Source of the DNA: CAZGUX01 sp046160045
Lineage (GTDB): Bacteria; Acidobacteriota; Terriglobia; Bryobacterales; Bryobacteraceae
Direction: 5' to 3'
Assembly (NCBI GenBank): GCA_046160045.1
Contig: JBJXGR010000413.1
Span: forward strand, 1 to 32,958
DNA length: 32,958 nucleotides
In this document: piece by piece, positions 9,249-16,654 of the stretch
Position numbering within the stretch: the first letter of the stretch is position 1
Layout: every line of letters begins with the position of its first letter
The notes under the pieces: model-generated
What the model saw: only the letters and a program-made list of their open reading frames with translations
Told to the model about the DNA's origin: nothing
Database searches by the model: none
Translations under genes and position numbers: made by a program

Positions 9249-9274
9249 CCCGAAGGCAGCCCTCCGCCTTCGGG
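9249..9274. terminator. Strong 9 bp hairpin downstream of the PEP-CTERM gene
   Basis: CCCGAAGGC and GCCTTCGGG pair perfectly around the loop AGCCCTCC. The hairpin lies about 200 nt after the PEP-CTERM stop and just before the RAYT relic. It lacks a T-run, so it could equally be a repeat hairpin. Confidence 0.35.
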
Positions 9275-9293
9275 TCAAATCCTATGGTTGGAC

Positions 9294-9445
9294 CGCCAAC
9301 AGACCTTCTTCTGTGACGAAGACTATCGCCTCTACCTCGAACTGCTGACCGACTACTCCCGGCAGTACTCCCTGGAACTGTAGTTTCCCCGCTGGGTGAC
9401 GTGGTGCGGACAATCGACCGCGACCACGCGGGCCAATCTCGACAT
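9294..9445 (-). pseudogene. RAYT relic with an internal inversion
   Basis: On the minus strand, 9445 down to about 9380 encodes MSRLARVVAVDCPHHVTQRGNY, the N-terminus of the same transposase as at 4235-4920. The next segment of that protein (RQQTFFCDEDY...YSRQYSLEL) is present at 9294-9379 but on the plus strand. The two pieces meet at 9379/9380, inside a shared GTAG. The internal block of about 86 bp has therefore been inverted, and everything downstream of YSLEL is missing. The homology extends about 18 bp upstream of the ATG, as in the first copy. Confidence 0.8.
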
Positions 9446-9478
9446 GGCGGACATCGAAGTAGTGCTCAACGCCAAGCA

Positions 9479-10323
9479 TCATTTTGAGGCCGTGTCGATC
9501 ACCCGCCAAAGCTCGGCACGGACAATGCGGCGGTCGCCGCCGAAGGCCTTCATCGTCTCATCCATGTTCTTGCCCGGGTGGACCTTCGCGAATGCGGCCC
9601 GGAAGCCCTCGCGCGGACTGACATACTTGGCATCGACGGCGGAGCTATAGCCCCATCCCACTGTGAAATCGTAACTCAGCGTCGAGGACCCAGTGAAAAT
9701 GGGGCTCGTCACCGATGGCTCAGGATGGCTCCCTGTGCCGCGAGTTCCTGCGCGATGGGCAGCATGATGTTGCGGTGTTCGGCCAGGGCGGCCCCAAGCT
9801 TGCCCGGGAGGACGCGAATGCGGCGGATGGCCACGGCCGCGCCGGGCTTCAAGGCGCCGCCGACGGCCATGTGGCGGCGGCTGATGATCGAGCGGACGGT
9901 GAGCGGTTGCAGAAATTGGCTGACTGAAGAGAAATCGCGCTTGCTGCCGGCCGCCGCGAGCAACGTCTGCCACTGATCTGGCCCGGTCATGGGGTCGAAT
10001 GGCTTGTCGCCGGAAGAGACCGCGACGAAATTATACTCGCCGGCCATGCCCGCTCCCCCCACTGAGAACAGTGTCCATCCGGACCGGTCCCCGGCGGCGA
10101 TGCGCGCTTCCGCAATCTTCTTCATCACGCCTTGCTGGTGGTCAAGAAACGCCGCGGTTTGGGCGGGCGGCACCTTAAAGAAATGCGCTACCGAATACCC
10201 AGCCCCGGGATCCGCGGTCTGGGCCATGGCCGCGCCGCTGAATGACGCCAGCGTCCGCAACGCTACGGTGGCGGCTACGTTAGCCGCGCGCATCAACGGT
10301 CTATATGCAGTTGTCGGATTCAT
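9479..10323 (-). pseudogene. Secreted protein of unknown function, disrupted by a frameshift
   Basis: The start at 10323 follows GAGGGGACTGAATCG. Residues 1-35 are a signal peptide ending AAMA-Q. The first frame runs about 203 residues, with two similar stretches (VAHFFKVPPAQTAAFLDHQ and RRIRVLPGKLGAALAEHRN), and stops at 9709-9711. A second frame continues the protein to 9479 (VTSPIFTGSSTLSYDFTVGWGY...AAFAKVHPGKNMDETM...VRAELWRVIDTASK). The frame must change between about 9712 and 9740. The duplicated strand-helix pattern and the C-terminal RAELWRVID suggest dimeric alpha/beta-barrel (NIPSNAP/monooxygenase-like) domains, but I do not recognise the family with certainty. A sequencing error remains possible. 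Repeat copy B lies upstream. Confidence 0.65.
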
Positions 10324-10388
10324 CGATTCAGTCCCCTCTTTAATTGGATTGTAACGACCGGAGATCGGACGATAGGTAGAGTATATAG

Positions 10389-10458
10389 CCGGAATTCCCA
10401 TTTTGGGCCTTCCGGACCCGGCCAGTATACACCAACCCCCTGACTCGGGGGGCCGAGT
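10389..10458 (-). repeat. 70 bp dispersed repeat, copy B, upstream of the frameshifted secreted-protein gene
   Basis: This partner of 4137-4205 has the same orientation relative to the downstream minus-strand gene (start 10323, 66 nt away). It carries the same ACTCGG/CCGAGT stem, here with a 4 nt loop, and the same GTATACT box on the minus strand. The 10459-10614 stretch that follows holds no gene I can support. Confidence 0.75.
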
Positions 10459-10614
10459 GGATCAAAACGGCCCCTTCCGAGCGCCGGCCGGTGCCTGCGC
10501 ATGGCTTCGTCGGGCTTTGGCGCAAAAGCGAAAGCTGGAATCTGTGTGTTCTCAACAGCGCTCTCCGACACCTCTCCGTCCCTACCTCCTCCTTCCCGTC
10601 AAGATGTTCACCGG

Positions 10615-11091
10615 TCAGCGCCGCCGGTACCCTGTCGATGCCGGCAACGCCTCCATCCGCCGCACCATGCTGCCGAACAGCCGCCGCGTCAGATGGCTCT
10701 CCGCCAGCATCAGCCAGTAGTCGCGGGCGTGCTTGACCAGCCGGCCGCCCGTCTTCACCAGCCGCTGTTGCAAACTGGTCAGCGACCAGTTCTCGATCCT
10801 CCTCGGCAACACCAACCGCCGCCACAGATTCCCCAGGTTGTAGGCGATCAGGCTCAGCATCAAGCGCACTTCATTCGAGCCGAACCGGTGGCAACTCAGC
10901 CGCGTCATCTTCACCGCCTGCTTGCCTTCTTTGATCCACTGCTCCGCCGTTCCGCGCTTGTTGGAAAACCGCACCACCGCCCGGCTGCCGGTCTCCAGGT
11001 TGGTCACCATGAAACCCACCCGGGGAAACAATTCCCCGCAAAAGAAGGCCACCTGAGGGACCAAAGTTGGCAGAAGCGGCGGGCCGCACAA
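10615..11091 (-). pseudogene. IS1380-family transposase, C-terminal fragment
   Basis: A 158-codon open frame. From about codon 14 it matches the DDE transposase C-terminal half of IS1380-type elements: GELFPRVGFMVTNL, NKRGTAEQWIKEGK (with the catalytic Glu region), TRLSCHRFGSNEVRL, LIAYNLGNLWRRL and a WSLTSLQQRLVKTGGRLVKH tail. The N-terminal two thirds, including the catalytic Asp residues, are missing upstream of about 11052, so this is a dead remnant. The upstream DNA carries a short dispersed repeat at 11184. Confidence 0.85.
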
Positions 11092-11183
11092 CCCAGGATC
11101 GAAGGTCGCTCTCCTCTACCCCACAATCAACTGCCTTAACAGGTGCTTTCCAGTCCGGCTATGTCAACGGGACCATGGCCTAT

Positions 11184-11286
11184 CCCGTGGCAGAAGCCGA
11201 GAATGCCCGCTACCTTCCGGTCGCGGCTCCGTCGTTTCAGCAGCTTACGGGAGAGTTTTGCCCTGCGGGCGGACATTTACCACGGG
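11184..11286. repeat. Short dispersed repeat, copy 1, ending in CCCGTGG/CCACGGG
   Basis: Positions 11184-11255 match 16576-16647 with 5 mismatches in 72 bp. The segment starts CCCGTGG, and 11280-11286 reads CCACGGG, giving short inverted ends around 103 bp. It may be an insertion-sequence end or a small non-autonomous element. The 11092-11452 interval otherwise shows only a 7 bp hairpin (11307-11313 with 11319-11325) and no convincing gene. Confidence 0.6.
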
Positions 11287-11452
11287 CTGTTAATTTAAGA
11301 TAAGCTCGCCTGCTGCCGGCAGGCGGCCTCTGGCTGCAGAATCGGCCACCAGGACTGATCCGATATGCAACTTTCCCGGGGCACTCGGGTCGATGGCCTG
11401 CCAAGCCTGTTCTGACAGCAAACACATCCACTCCCAAGGAGGGGAATAAACG

Positions 11453-11635
11453 ATGGTCTCTCCGCCATTCCTTCTTCGAAAGGGACGAGACATCATCGTG
11501 AAGAACGGCCATTTCCCGCTGCAACGCGCCGTTGCCAGTAAGGGCGACAGGAGCATGGCCGGGCTGCAGGCCAATCGCGTTTTCGGTGTATTCTCCGCAG
11601 CCAGCGAGCTGCGGCTCGACAGCAGACGGTGGTAG
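11453..11635 (+). CDS. Possible 60-residue leader ORF upstream of the glycosidase operon
   Basis: The start follows AAGGAGGGGAATAAACG, a good ribosome-binding site. The stop at 11633-11635 overlaps the ribosome-binding region of the GH63 gene (start 11646), so translation could be coupled. The product (MVSPPFLLRKGRDIIVKNGH...) has no recognisable domain, signal peptide or membrane segment. It may be a chance ORF; the Shine-Dalgarno site and the spacing are the only support. Confidence 0.35.
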   Translation: MVSPPFLLRKGRDIIVKNGHFPLQRAVASKGDRSMAGLQANRVFGVFSAASELRLDSRRW

Positions 11636-11645
11636 GAGAGAACCC

Positions 11646-14306
11646 ATGACATACGAGGAACTTCGACTCGAGGACTCCCGACAGAAACGAGCCCACTGGC
11701 AACGATGGGGTCCGTACCTCAGCGAGCGAGCCTGGGGGACTGTCCGCGAGGACTACAGCCCGCAGGGCACGGCGTGGGAATACCTCTCGCACGACCACGC
11801 CCGGTCACGCGCTTATCGCTGGAACGAGGACGGCATCGCCGGCATTTCCGACCGCCGGCAGTCCATCTGCTTCGCTGTCGCGATGTGGAACGGCCGCGAC
11901 CCCATCCTGAAGGAGCGACTCTTCGGCCTCACCGGCAACGAGGGCAACCACGGCGAGGACGTCAAGGAGTGCTACTTCTATCTCGACAGCACGCCGACGC
12001 ACTCGTACATGAAGTCGCTGTACAAGTATCCACAGCCCGAGTTCCCGTACGCCCAACTGGTCGAGGAGAATCGCCGCCGCGATCGCAGCCGACCCGAGTT
12101 CGAGCTGATGGACACGGGCGTGTTCGCAGAGAACCGCTACTTCGACGTCCAGGTCGAGTACGCCAAGGCCTCACCCGAGGAGATCCTGATCCGGATTTCC
12201 GTGACGAACAACGGGCCGGACACGGCGGCCCTCGACCTACTGCCCACCGTGTGGTTCCGCAATACCTGGTCGTGGGGCAACGCGGACGGGCCCCGGCCCG
12301 TGCTACGCGAGGCAAACAGCGCGATCGAACTCGAGCACCACCAGCTCGGACGCCGCCGCCTGGAGTGTGAAGGTAGTCCGGAGCTGCTCTTTACCGAGAA
12401 CGAGACCAACGTACAACGCCTGTTCGGCGCGGCCAACCCAGGCCCGTACGTGAAGGACGGAATCAACGACTACATCGTCCACGGCAACCCTGACGCGGTG
12501 AACCCGTTGCGCATCGGCACAAAAGCCGCGGCTCGTTACGCGCTGCCGCTCGCGCCGGGCGAGACGCGGACGGTCCGGCTCCGCCTCGCGCCCCCGGGCG
12601 CCGCCGCCAATTTCGAGCAGACGTTTGCCGACCGCATCCGTGAGGCCGACGAGTTTTACGCCACAGTGATCCCACCCGACCTTGCGCCGGATTCGCGCAA
12701 CGTGATGAGGCAGGCCTTCGCCGGCATGTTGTGGTCGAAGCAGTTCTACCACTACGTGGTAAACGACTGGCTGAAGGGCGACCCCGCCATGCCCCCGCCT
12801 CCCGGCGAGCGGATTAACGGACGGAACCGCGACTGGTCGCACCTCTACAACGCCGACGTGATCTCGATGCCGGACAAATGGGAGTATCCGTGGTACGCGG
12901 CGTGGGACCTGGCGTTTCACTGCGTGCCCCTGGCGCTCGTCGATAGCGAGTTCGCCAAGCAGCAGCTCATTCTCATGACGCGCGAATGGTACATGCACCC
13001 CAACGGGCAGCTACCCGCGTACGAATGGGCCTTCGGCGACGTCAACCCGCCGGTTCACGCATGGGCCGCCTGGCGCGTTTACAAGATCGAAAAGAAGCGC
13101 CGCGGCGTGGGCGACCGCGCTTTTCTCGCACGCATTTTCCAGAAGCTTCTGCTGAACTTCACCTGGTGGGTCAACCGCAAGGACAGCGAAGGCCGCAACG
13201 TCTTCCAGGGCGGCTTTCTCGGGCTCGACAACATCGGTTGCTTCGACCGGAGCGCGCCGCTGCCCACAGGCGGCCATATCGAACAGGCGGACGGCACGGG
13301 CTGGATGGCCATGTACTCGCTGAACCTGCTTGCCATAGCGATGGAGCTCGCGAGCGAGGATCCCGCTTATGAGGACGTCGCCAGCAAGTTCTGGGAGCAC
13401 TTTCTTTACATCGCGACGGCTATCAACCACCTGGGCAACGACGGCACCGGGATGTGGGACCGGGAGGACGGCTTCTACTACGATGTCCTGCACCTGCCCG
13501 ACGACGGTCACATCCCGCTGAAGGTCCGCTCGATGGTCGGCCTGGTCCCGCTGTTCGCCGTGGAGACGCTGGAACCGGCGCTGGTCGACAAGCTGGAAGG
13601 CTTCAAGCGGAGGATGGAGTGGTTCATCGCGCACCGCGAGGATCTGACCCATAACGTCGCGTCCATGCACGCCGACGGAGAAGGAGACCGGCGGCTGCTA
13701 TCCATGGTCGACCCCGATCAGCTCCGCCAGATCCTCCGCGTGATGCTGGACGAGCGCGAGTTTCTCTCGCCATACGGCATCCGGGCCGTTTCTCAGGTAC
13801 ATCGCGACCACCCGTACGTCTTTCGCGCGAATGGATCTGAATACCGGGTGGGCTATGAGCCGGGCGAGTCATCGACGGGCCTTTTCGGCGGCAACTCGAA
13901 CTGGCGCGGACCGATCTGGTTCCCGGTCAACTTCCTGCTGATCGAGTCGCTCCAGAAGTTCCATCACTATCTCGGCGACGACTACAAGGTCGAATGCCCG
14001 ACCGGATCGGGCACGATGATGACGCTGTGGGAAGCGGCGGCCGAGATCTCGCGCCGGCTGACACGGATCTTCCTGAAGGCGCCGGACGGCCGGCGGCCGG
14101 TGCATGGCGTCAACACGATGTATCGCGACGACCCGCACTGGCAGGACCTCGTTCTGTTCTACGAGTACTTTCATGGCGACGACGGCTCGGGCGTCGGCGC
14201 CAGCCACCAGACTGGCTGGACCGGCCTGGTCGCGAAGCTGATGCAACAGAGCGGCGAACGCGCCGATCGCGCAGCCGAACTCGCCCTCGAGGCGGTCGCG
14301 CAGTGA
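11646..14306 (+). CDS. GH63-like glycoside hydrolase (MGH1-type, glucosidase)
   Basis: An 886-residue cytosolic enzyme; the start at 11646 has TAGGAGAGAACCC in front of it. No signal peptide is present. The N-terminal 300 residues form a beta-domain (YEELRLEDSRQKRAHWQRWGPYLSERAWGTVREDY). The C-terminal (alpha/alpha)6-barrel contains WYAAWDLAFHCVPLALVD, NGQLPAYEWAFGDVNPPVHAWA, LDNIGCFDRS, EQADGTGWMA and NWRGPIWFPVNFLL, which are hallmark stretches of bacterial GH63-like large glucosidases. Characterised relatives act on glucosylglycerate, trehalose-like or other alpha-glucosides; the substrate here is undecided. Its stop overlaps the next gene by 4 nt (GTGA). It probably works with the debranching enzyme on alpha-glucan or compatible-solute glucosides. 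Confidence 0.88.
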   Translation: MTYEELRLEDSRQKRAHWQRWGPYLSERAWGTVREDYSPQGTAWEYLSHDHARSRAYRWNEDGIAGISDRRQSICFAVAMWNGRDPILKERLFGLTGNEGNHGEDVKECYFYLDSTPTHSYMKSLYKYPQPEFPYAQLVEENRRRDRSRPEFELMDTGVFAENRYFDVQVEYAKASPEEILIRISVTNNGPDTAALDLLPTVWFRNTWSWGNADGPRPVLREANSAIELEHHQLGRRRLECEGSPELLFTENETNVQRLFGAANPGPYVKDGINDYIVHGNPDAVNPLRIGTKAAARYALPLAPGETRTVRLRLAPPGAAANFEQTFADRIREADEFYATVIPPDLAPDSRNVMRQAFAGMLWSKQFYHYVVNDWLKGDPAMPPPPGERINGRNRDWSHLYNADVISMPDKWEYPWYAAWDLAFHCVPLALVDSEFAKQQLILMTREWYMHPNGQLPAYEWAFGDVNPPVHAWAAWRVYKIEKKRRGVGDRAFLARIFQKLLLNFTWWVNRKDSEGRNVFQGGFLGLDNIGCFDRSAPLPTGGHIEQADGTGWMAMYSLNLLAIAMELASEDPAYEDVASKFWEHFLYIATAINHLGNDGTGMWDREDGFYYDVLHLPDDGHIPLKVRSMVGLVPLFAVETLEPALVDKLEGFKRRMEWFIAHREDLTHNVASMHADGEGDRRLLSMVDPDQLRQILRVMLDEREFLSPYGIRAVSQVHRDHPYVFRANGSEYRVGYEPGESSTGLFGGNSNWRGPIWFPVNFLLIESLQKFHHYLGDDYKVECPTGSGTMMTLWEAAAEISRRLTRIFLKAPDGRRPVHGVNTMYRDDPHWQDLVLFYEYFHGDDGSGVGASHQTGWTGLVAKLMQQSGERADRAAELALEAVAQ

Positions 14307-16165
14307 TCCCGTTCGAAGTCTCCAGCCGACGCGAATGGCTGGAGACCAACGGCATCGGCGGATTCGCATCCTCGACCGCCGCGAGCTTGAACACGCGCCG
14401 TTACCACGGCCTGCTGGTCGCGGCGACCAAACCTCCGGTGGGACGAATGGTCCTGCTGTCGAAACTCGAGGAGACGCTTGTCATCGGCGATCGCCGTATC
14501 GACTTGTCCTCGAATCGCTACCCCGGCGTGATTCACCCGCAGGGCCACGAGCACCTGCGGGAGATCCGCCACGAGCCGTTTCCGGCCTTCGTCTATGAGG
14601 TCGACGGCATCCGCCTGACGAAGTCGATCTTCATGGTGTATGGCGAGAACACCACCGTGGTCGAGTACGAACTGGAGGGCGGCCCCTGCAAGCTGGAAGT
14701 CCGCCCGCTGATCGCCTTCCGCGACTATCACGCGACGGCGCACGAGAACGCCGCGATCGATCCGACACTCGAAATCGAACCGGGTCTCGTGACGTGTGCG
14801 CCTTACCAGGGCTGTCCGAAGCTGCGGCTCGCACACACCGAGGGCTTCGTGAGCCGGACCGGCGAATGGTACAGAAACTTCGAGTACACGATCGAGCAGG
14901 AGCGCGGCCTCGACTTCCGGGAGGACCTTTTCAACCCGCTCATCCTGACGTTCGAGTTCATGCGCGATGGGCGGGCGGCAATCGTCGCCTCCACCGAACC
15001 GCGTGACGCAAGGTCGGTCGAACGCCTTCGCGCGAGCGAAATTGCGCGACGTCTGGTGCAGTCGGAGGACCCGTTCGAGCAGGCACTGATCCGGGCGGCC
15101 GAGCAGTTCGTCGTAAGGCGCGGCAACGGCAGCACGGTCATCGCGGGTTACCCTTGGTTCAGCGACTGGGGCCGCGACACGATGATCGCGCTGCCCGGCC
15201 TGACGCTGGCCACTGGCCGCTACCAGGAAGCTCGCGGCATATTGCTGGCATTCGCTCAGAGCGTCGACCGTGGAATGCTGCCGAACCGCTTCCCCGACGC
15301 AGGGGAGACGCCCGAGTACAACACCGTCGATGCCACTCTCTGGTTCTTCGAGGCTGTGCGCGCGTACGCTGCGCACACCAACGACGTGAGATTCGTCCGG
15401 GCGGAGCTGCTCGACGTCCTCGCTGACATCGTCTCGTGGCACGAGCGCGGCACGCGTTACGGCATCCGCGTCGATGCCGACGGATTGCTGCTCGGCGGCG
15501 AACCGGGCGTGCAGCTCACCTGGATGGACGCGAAGCTCGGCGACTGGGTCGTGACCCCGCGGCACGGGAAGCCGGTCGAGATCCAGGCACTCTGGCACAA
15601 TGCGCTGCGCGTCATGCACGATCTGACCGGCGACGCGCATTATCGGGATTTAGCCGACCGGGCGCAGGAGAGCTTCGTGCGGCAGTTCTGGAACGAAGCC
15701 GAGGGCTGCCTGTACGACGTCGTCAACGGCGATCTACGTGACGGCTCGATCCGGCCCAACCAGATCTTCGCGGTGAGCCTGTTCCATTCGATGCTGCCTG
15801 CCGCGATGGCTGCGCGCGTCGTGGAGGCGGTGGAACGACATCTGCTGACCCCGTACGGTCTGCGGAGCCTGGCACCGTCGGACCCGCAATATCGCGGCCG
15901 CTACGAAGGCGGCCCCGAAAGCCGTGACAGCGCCTATCATCAGGGAACTGTCTGGCCTTGGCTCATGGGTCCGTACGTGACCGCGTATCGCAAGATCCAC
16001 GGGCACCCGCCCGAATGGACCGCACCGTTCCGCCGCTTCGTCGAGGACTCGGGCGGCCAGATCCCCGAGGTGTTCGACGGCGATGCACCGCACCGTCCCG
16101 GCGGCTGCCTGGCGCAGGCGTGGAGCGTTGCCGAACTGCTCCGCTGCTTGATGGAAGAGACCTAA
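14303..16165 (+). CDS. Glycogen debranching enzyme (amylo-alpha-1,6-glucosidase, GH133-type)
   Basis: A 620-residue protein. It starts at GTG 14303, overlapping the upstream TGA, so translational coupling is likely; longer in-frame starts fall inside the GH63 gene. The N-terminal GDE_N beta-domain contains SRREWLETNGIGGFASSTA and NTRRYHGLLVAA. The catalytic (alpha/alpha)6 domain has WFSDWGRDTMIALPGL, NTVDATLWFFEAVRAY, TWMDAKLGDWVVTPR, KPVEIQALWHNALRV, RPNQIFAVSL and YHQGTVWPWLMGPYVTAY. These are the standard archaeal/bacterial-type GDE motifs; the WMDAK Asp and the HQGTVWP region belong to the active site in the family. The role is alpha-1,6-glucosidic branch removal. No further glycogen genes are in the window. 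Confidence 0.93.
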   Translation: MIPFEVSSRREWLETNGIGGFASSTAASLNTRRYHGLLVAATKPPVGRMVLLSKLEETLVIGDRRIDLSSNRYPGVIHPQGHEHLREIRHEPFPAFVYEVDGIRLTKSIFMVYGENTTVVEYELEGGPCKLEVRPLIAFRDYHATAHENAAIDPTLEIEPGLVTCAPYQGCPKLRLAHTEGFVSRTGEWYRNFEYTIEQERGLDFREDLFNPLILTFEFMRDGRAAIVASTEPRDARSVERLRASEIARRLVQSEDPFEQALIRAAEQFVVRRGNGSTVIAGYPWFSDWGRDTMIALPGLTLATGRYQEARGILLAFAQSVDRGMLPNRFPDAGETPEYNTVDATLWFFEAVRAYAAHTNDVRFVRAELLDVLADIVSWHERGTRYGIRVDADGLLLGGEPGVQLTWMDAKLGDWVVTPRHGKPVEIQALWHNALRVMHDLTGDAHYRDLADRAQESFVRQFWNEAEGCLYDVVNGDLRDGSIRPNQIFAVSLFHSMLPAAMAARVVEAVERHLLTPYGLRSLAPSDPQYRGRYEGGPESRDSAYHQGTVWPWLMGPYVTAYRKIHGHPPEWTAPFRRFVEDSGGQIPEVFDGDAPHRPGGCLAQAWSVAELLRCLMEET

Positions 16166-16291
16166 CCCCCAGGAAGCATTGCAGCAGGACCAGCAGACGC
16201 TGTGACACGGCGATATTTCAACAGGTCAGCCGCCCACAATCGGGGCGCGTGGAGCCCGTATAGGACGCTGCCGCTGCTCGCTATTCCCGAT

Positions 16292-16561
16292 TAGCTACTT
16301 TCCGGCGCAAAAATACCGGATTCGAACGCGGGACCGCTCGCTTACGGGGCTTACGGGGTCCACCCCGTTTCCCGGTCAACGTTTCGTGGAGAATCAACGA
16401 TTTGTGGCCGTGAAACGGGGTGAACGTCCCTGTTTTTTCACGGTTTCGCACGCTCGCGGCACGTTTAGCGTTGTTGATATAGCAGGAACTTCATACCGTG
16501 CCGCGACGGTAACGGAGCGGTTCGCGGGCTGAAAACTGAATTTTGCGCCGGAAACCAGCTA
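16292..16561. mobile_element. 270 bp MITE-like element with ~19 bp terminal inverted repeats and TA flanks
   Basis: The left end at 16294-16312 reads GCTACTTTCCGGCGCAAAA and the right end, read inverted, GCTGGTTTCCGGCGCAAAA: 17 of 19 match. Both are bordered by TA (16292-16293 and 16560-16561), as in TA-targeting IS630/mariner-type elements. Inside are further perfect inverted pairs: 16361-16371 with 16412-16422 (11 bp) and 16454-16463 with 16497-16506 (10 bp). No coding frame is seen, so this is a non-autonomous, highly folded element. No second copy is in this window. Confidence 0.7.
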
Positions 16562-16568
16562 GGCTAGA

Positions 16569-16654
16569 CTAGCAGCCCGTGGTAGAAGCCGAAAATGCCC
16601 GCTCCCTTCCGGTCGCGGCTCTGTCGTTTCAGCAACTTACGGGAGAGCTGCTAG
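16569..16654. repeat. Short dispersed repeat, copy 2, with CTAGCAG/CTGCTAG ends
   Basis: The core 16576-16647 matches 11184-11255 at about 93%. Perfect 7 bp inverted ends, CTAGCAG (16569-16575) and CTGCTAG (16648-16654), bound the copy. The right end contains the stop codon of the first anti-sigma gene (16651-16653). Insertion beside that gene may have replaced its original 3' end. Confidence 0.65.

Noticed and set aside
9168..9383. 71-codon plus-strand ORF as a real gene
   Set aside because: It is a chimera of a possible terminase tail, a hairpin and an inverted RAYT fragment.
11443..11470. GGGGAATAA upstream of the small ORF at 11453 as an eighth ECF promoter
   Set aside because: At the 15 nt spacing the next bases are CCATT, not GGATK or TCCTY, and the motif overlaps the Shine-Dalgarno region of the ORF.
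11237..11652. Two overlapping minus-strand frames of 120 and 136 codons upstream of the GH63 gene
   Set aside because: No motif, no ribosome-binding site, and they run through a dispersed repeat and antisense to the likely GH63 leader.
14171..15640. 489-codon open frame on the minus strand inside the debranching enzyme gene
   Set aside because: It is an antisense shadow caused by high third-position G+C; the plus strand carries unmistakable GH63/GH133 motifs.
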